NCBI GenBank assembly: GCA_905373195.1
Contig: CAJPSG010000062.1
Coordinates: forward strand, 1-6,646
DNA length: 6,646 nt
Source of the DNA: Kingella oralis
Lineage (GTDB): Bacteria > Pseudomonadota > Gammaproteobacteria > Burkholderiales > Neisseriaceae
Reading direction: 5' to 3'
Shown: piece by piece, positions 6,003 to 6,646 of the stretch
How positions within the stretch are numbered: the first letter of the stretch is position 1
Layout: the number at the start of each line of letters is the position of its first letter
Program-made: the position numbers and the translations under genes
Notes under the pieces: model-generated
The model's input: only the letters and a program-made list of their open reading frames with translations
What the model was told of the DNA's origin: nothing
Database searches by the model: none

Positions 6003-6077
6003 TCTTTATTTAGTTACTCATATAGGCTACATTAGTCTAGTTATCTGTCTATCAAATCAGCTATTTTAGTCTTTATC

Positions 6078-6106
6078 TTGCTTATTATGTCTGGTATTGG
6101 CATAAT
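6078..6106 (+). promoter_or_regulatory. Putative sigma-70 promoter for the gene at 6137
   Basis: TTGCTT (6078-6083) as -35 and CATAAT (6101-6106, five of six bases of consensus) as -10, spaced 17 bases. The -10 lies inside the palindrome 6100-6111, so a bound repressor would block it. Confidence 0.5.
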
Positions 6107-6111
6107 TATGC
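6100..6111. promoter_or_regulatory. Perfect 12-bp palindrome GCATAATTATGC over the -10, putative operator
   Basis: Exact self-complementary 12-mer, 25 bases upstream of the start codon at 6137 and overlapping the -10. It shares half-sites with 5983-6002. Autoregulation by the downstream helix-turn-helix protein is the simplest inference. Confidence 0.5.
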
Positions 6112-6136
6112 GGATTGTATTTTGGAGTAAGAAAAT

Positions 6137-6478
6137 ATGACGAATAGCACAAATACCCTTTTACAAGAATTTATTGCTGAAAACACAGCGAGCCGAAAAA
6201 CAAGAAAGTTGGATAGGTTTGCGAGCGATATTGATGAGTTAAAGAGTTTAGGTTTTACCGATAACGATGTTCTGCGTTATCTTTCTGAAAAGCATGGGTT
6301 TATTGTCAGCAAGAGAACATTAAGCCGCTTTATTAACCGCGACAAAAAGGCAAAATCCACACTATCCGAAACCGCTCAACCTGCTCACCAGCCACAACAA
6401 CCTAAAAGTGGAGTAATTCAATCTCAAATGGGTAAATTTGATGCGCGTGAGAAAATCAATGTTGATGAGTGGAAGTAA
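6137..6478 (+). CDS. TraK/StbA-like small helix-turn-helix protein, putative oriT-binding
   Basis: The product has 113 residues. GGAG at 6124-6127, 9 bases before the ATG, supports the start. Residues ~20-68 follow the layout of TraK-type relaxosome proteins: a basic cluster (RKTRKLDRF), a helix ending in a Gly turn (DIDELKSLGF), a second helix (DNDVLRYLSEKHG) and a recognition-like helix (SKRTLSRFINR). StbA-type plasmid proteins have a similar arrangement. Residues ~70-95 are a Pro/Gln linker, and the tail ~96-113 is short and acidic-basic mixed. TraK of RP4 binds and bends DNA next to oriT and is encoded just beside it, which matches this gene lying 360 bases from the predicted nick behind a repeat-bearing AT-rich region. 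Family membership is by pattern only. A simple autorepressor or a stability protein is possible. Confidence 0.65.
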   Translation: MTNSTNTLLQEFIAENTASRKTRKLDRFASDIDELKSLGFTDNDVLRYLSEKHGFIVSKRTLSRFINRDKKAKSTLSETAQPAHQPQQPKSGVIQSQMGKFDAREKINVDEWK

Positions 6479-6503
6479 ATCACACAGCAATAAGCAAAAT
6501 CGC

Positions 6504-6522
6504 CCACAAAATTTGTGGATAA
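6504..6522 (-). other. DnaA box within a palindrome, possible edge of a replication origin
   Basis: TGTGGATAA at 6514-6522 is the exact complement of the DnaA box TTATCCACA. It overlaps a perfect palindrome, CCACAAA-A-TTTGTGG (6504-6518). No gene is seen from 6479 to the window end, and the sequence there is AT-rich. One DnaA box alone is weak evidence; the window ends before any replication initiator could be seen. Confidence 0.4.
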
Positions 6523-6595
6523 ATTTTGACGTGCCCTGCTAACCCCCTATTTCCATTTCAAAAAAATAGCTGCACAAATTTTAAGCAATCATAAC

Positions 6596-6618
6596 GTTAC
6601 AAAACCCTGTTACGAAAC
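6596..6618 (+). repeat. Short direct repeat GTTACAAAAC / GTTACGAAAC
   Basis: Two ten-base units at 6596-6605 and 6609-6618 match at nine positions with a 13-base period, 74 bases right of the DnaA box. This could be the first pair of an iteron array continuing beyond the window, or chance. Confidence 0.35.
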
Positions 6619-6646
6619 TCCAATAAATTGTTTTACAACAACTTTT

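Larger units (their letters stand above)
5843..6136 (+). promoter_or_regulatory. AT-rich control region upstream of the TraK/StbA-like gene
   Basis: About 290 bases without a gene, distinctly AT-rich. Directly visible short repeats include TAGTCT four times (5896, 5916, 6033, 6067; the first two 20 bases apart) and ATTTGTCCT/ATATGTCCT at 5926 and 5938 (12-base period). A related ATATGTCGT lies at 5871, and ATTAGGTT occurs twice (5904, 5958). Such a layout suits a bent relaxosome-protein binding region next to oriT, or operator repeats for the gene at 6137. Confidence 0.5.

Noticed and set aside
5869..6093. CRISPR array
   Set aside because: Repeats are 6-9 bases, irregularly spaced and not separated by uniform spacers.
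6547..6569. Terminator after the TraK/StbA-like gene
   Set aside because: Only a six-base AT-rich stem (CTATTT/AAATAG) without a following T-run.

Overview
The window looks like part of a mobilizable or conjugative element (plasmid or integrated element) from a Neisseriaceae bacterium, most likely Kingella or a close relative. The 12-mer AGGCAGCCTGAA, a DNA-uptake-sequence (DUS) dialect I recall as described for some Kingella species, occurs six times exactly on the two strands, with several one- or two-base variants. Two pairs of exact copies and one pair of a variant form perfect or near-perfect hairpins between genes. All credible genes are on the + strand.

Left part (1-2212): the 3' portion of a large gene that enters from outside the window. 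It is open in frame 2 to 451, continues in frame 1 to 795, then returns to frame 2 and runs to 2212. The two apparent shifts compensate each other and sit next to an A5 and a C5 run, so this is either one gene with two indels (real or sequencing errors) or a decayed gene. Its last part has a domain resembling LPD7, a domain found in large proteins of conjugative elements and phages, followed by a low-complexity tail and a charged helical segment.

Centre (2220-5130): a compact mobilization cluster. It holds a MobC-like relaxosome accessory protein, a MOBP-type relaxase with a clear catalytic Tyr motif and HxHxH metal motif, an 88-residue disordered protein whose start overlaps the relaxase stop, and RdgC (a RecA-modulating DNA-binding protein) starting 2 bases after that. 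DUS hairpins precede mobC, separate mobC from the relaxase gene, and follow rdgC.

Right part (5131-6646): a small orphan gene and a strong intrinsic terminator come first. Next is a cluster of perfect inverted repeats ending at TATCCTG|C, which matches the IncP/MOBP nic consensus, so this is a good oriT candidate. An AT-rich, repeat-bearing control region follows, then a gene for a small helix-turn-helix protein resembling TraK/StbA oriT-binding proteins. The extreme right end carries a perfect DnaA box inside a palindrome plus a short direct repeat, and may be the edge of a replication origin.

As a unit: relaxase + MobC + TraK-like protein would form the relaxosome at the oriT near 5778. 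The strand would be led out toward higher coordinates, so that on a circular molecule the mob genes enter the recipient last. No coupling protein, type IV secretion gene, replication initiator or integrase is visible here.
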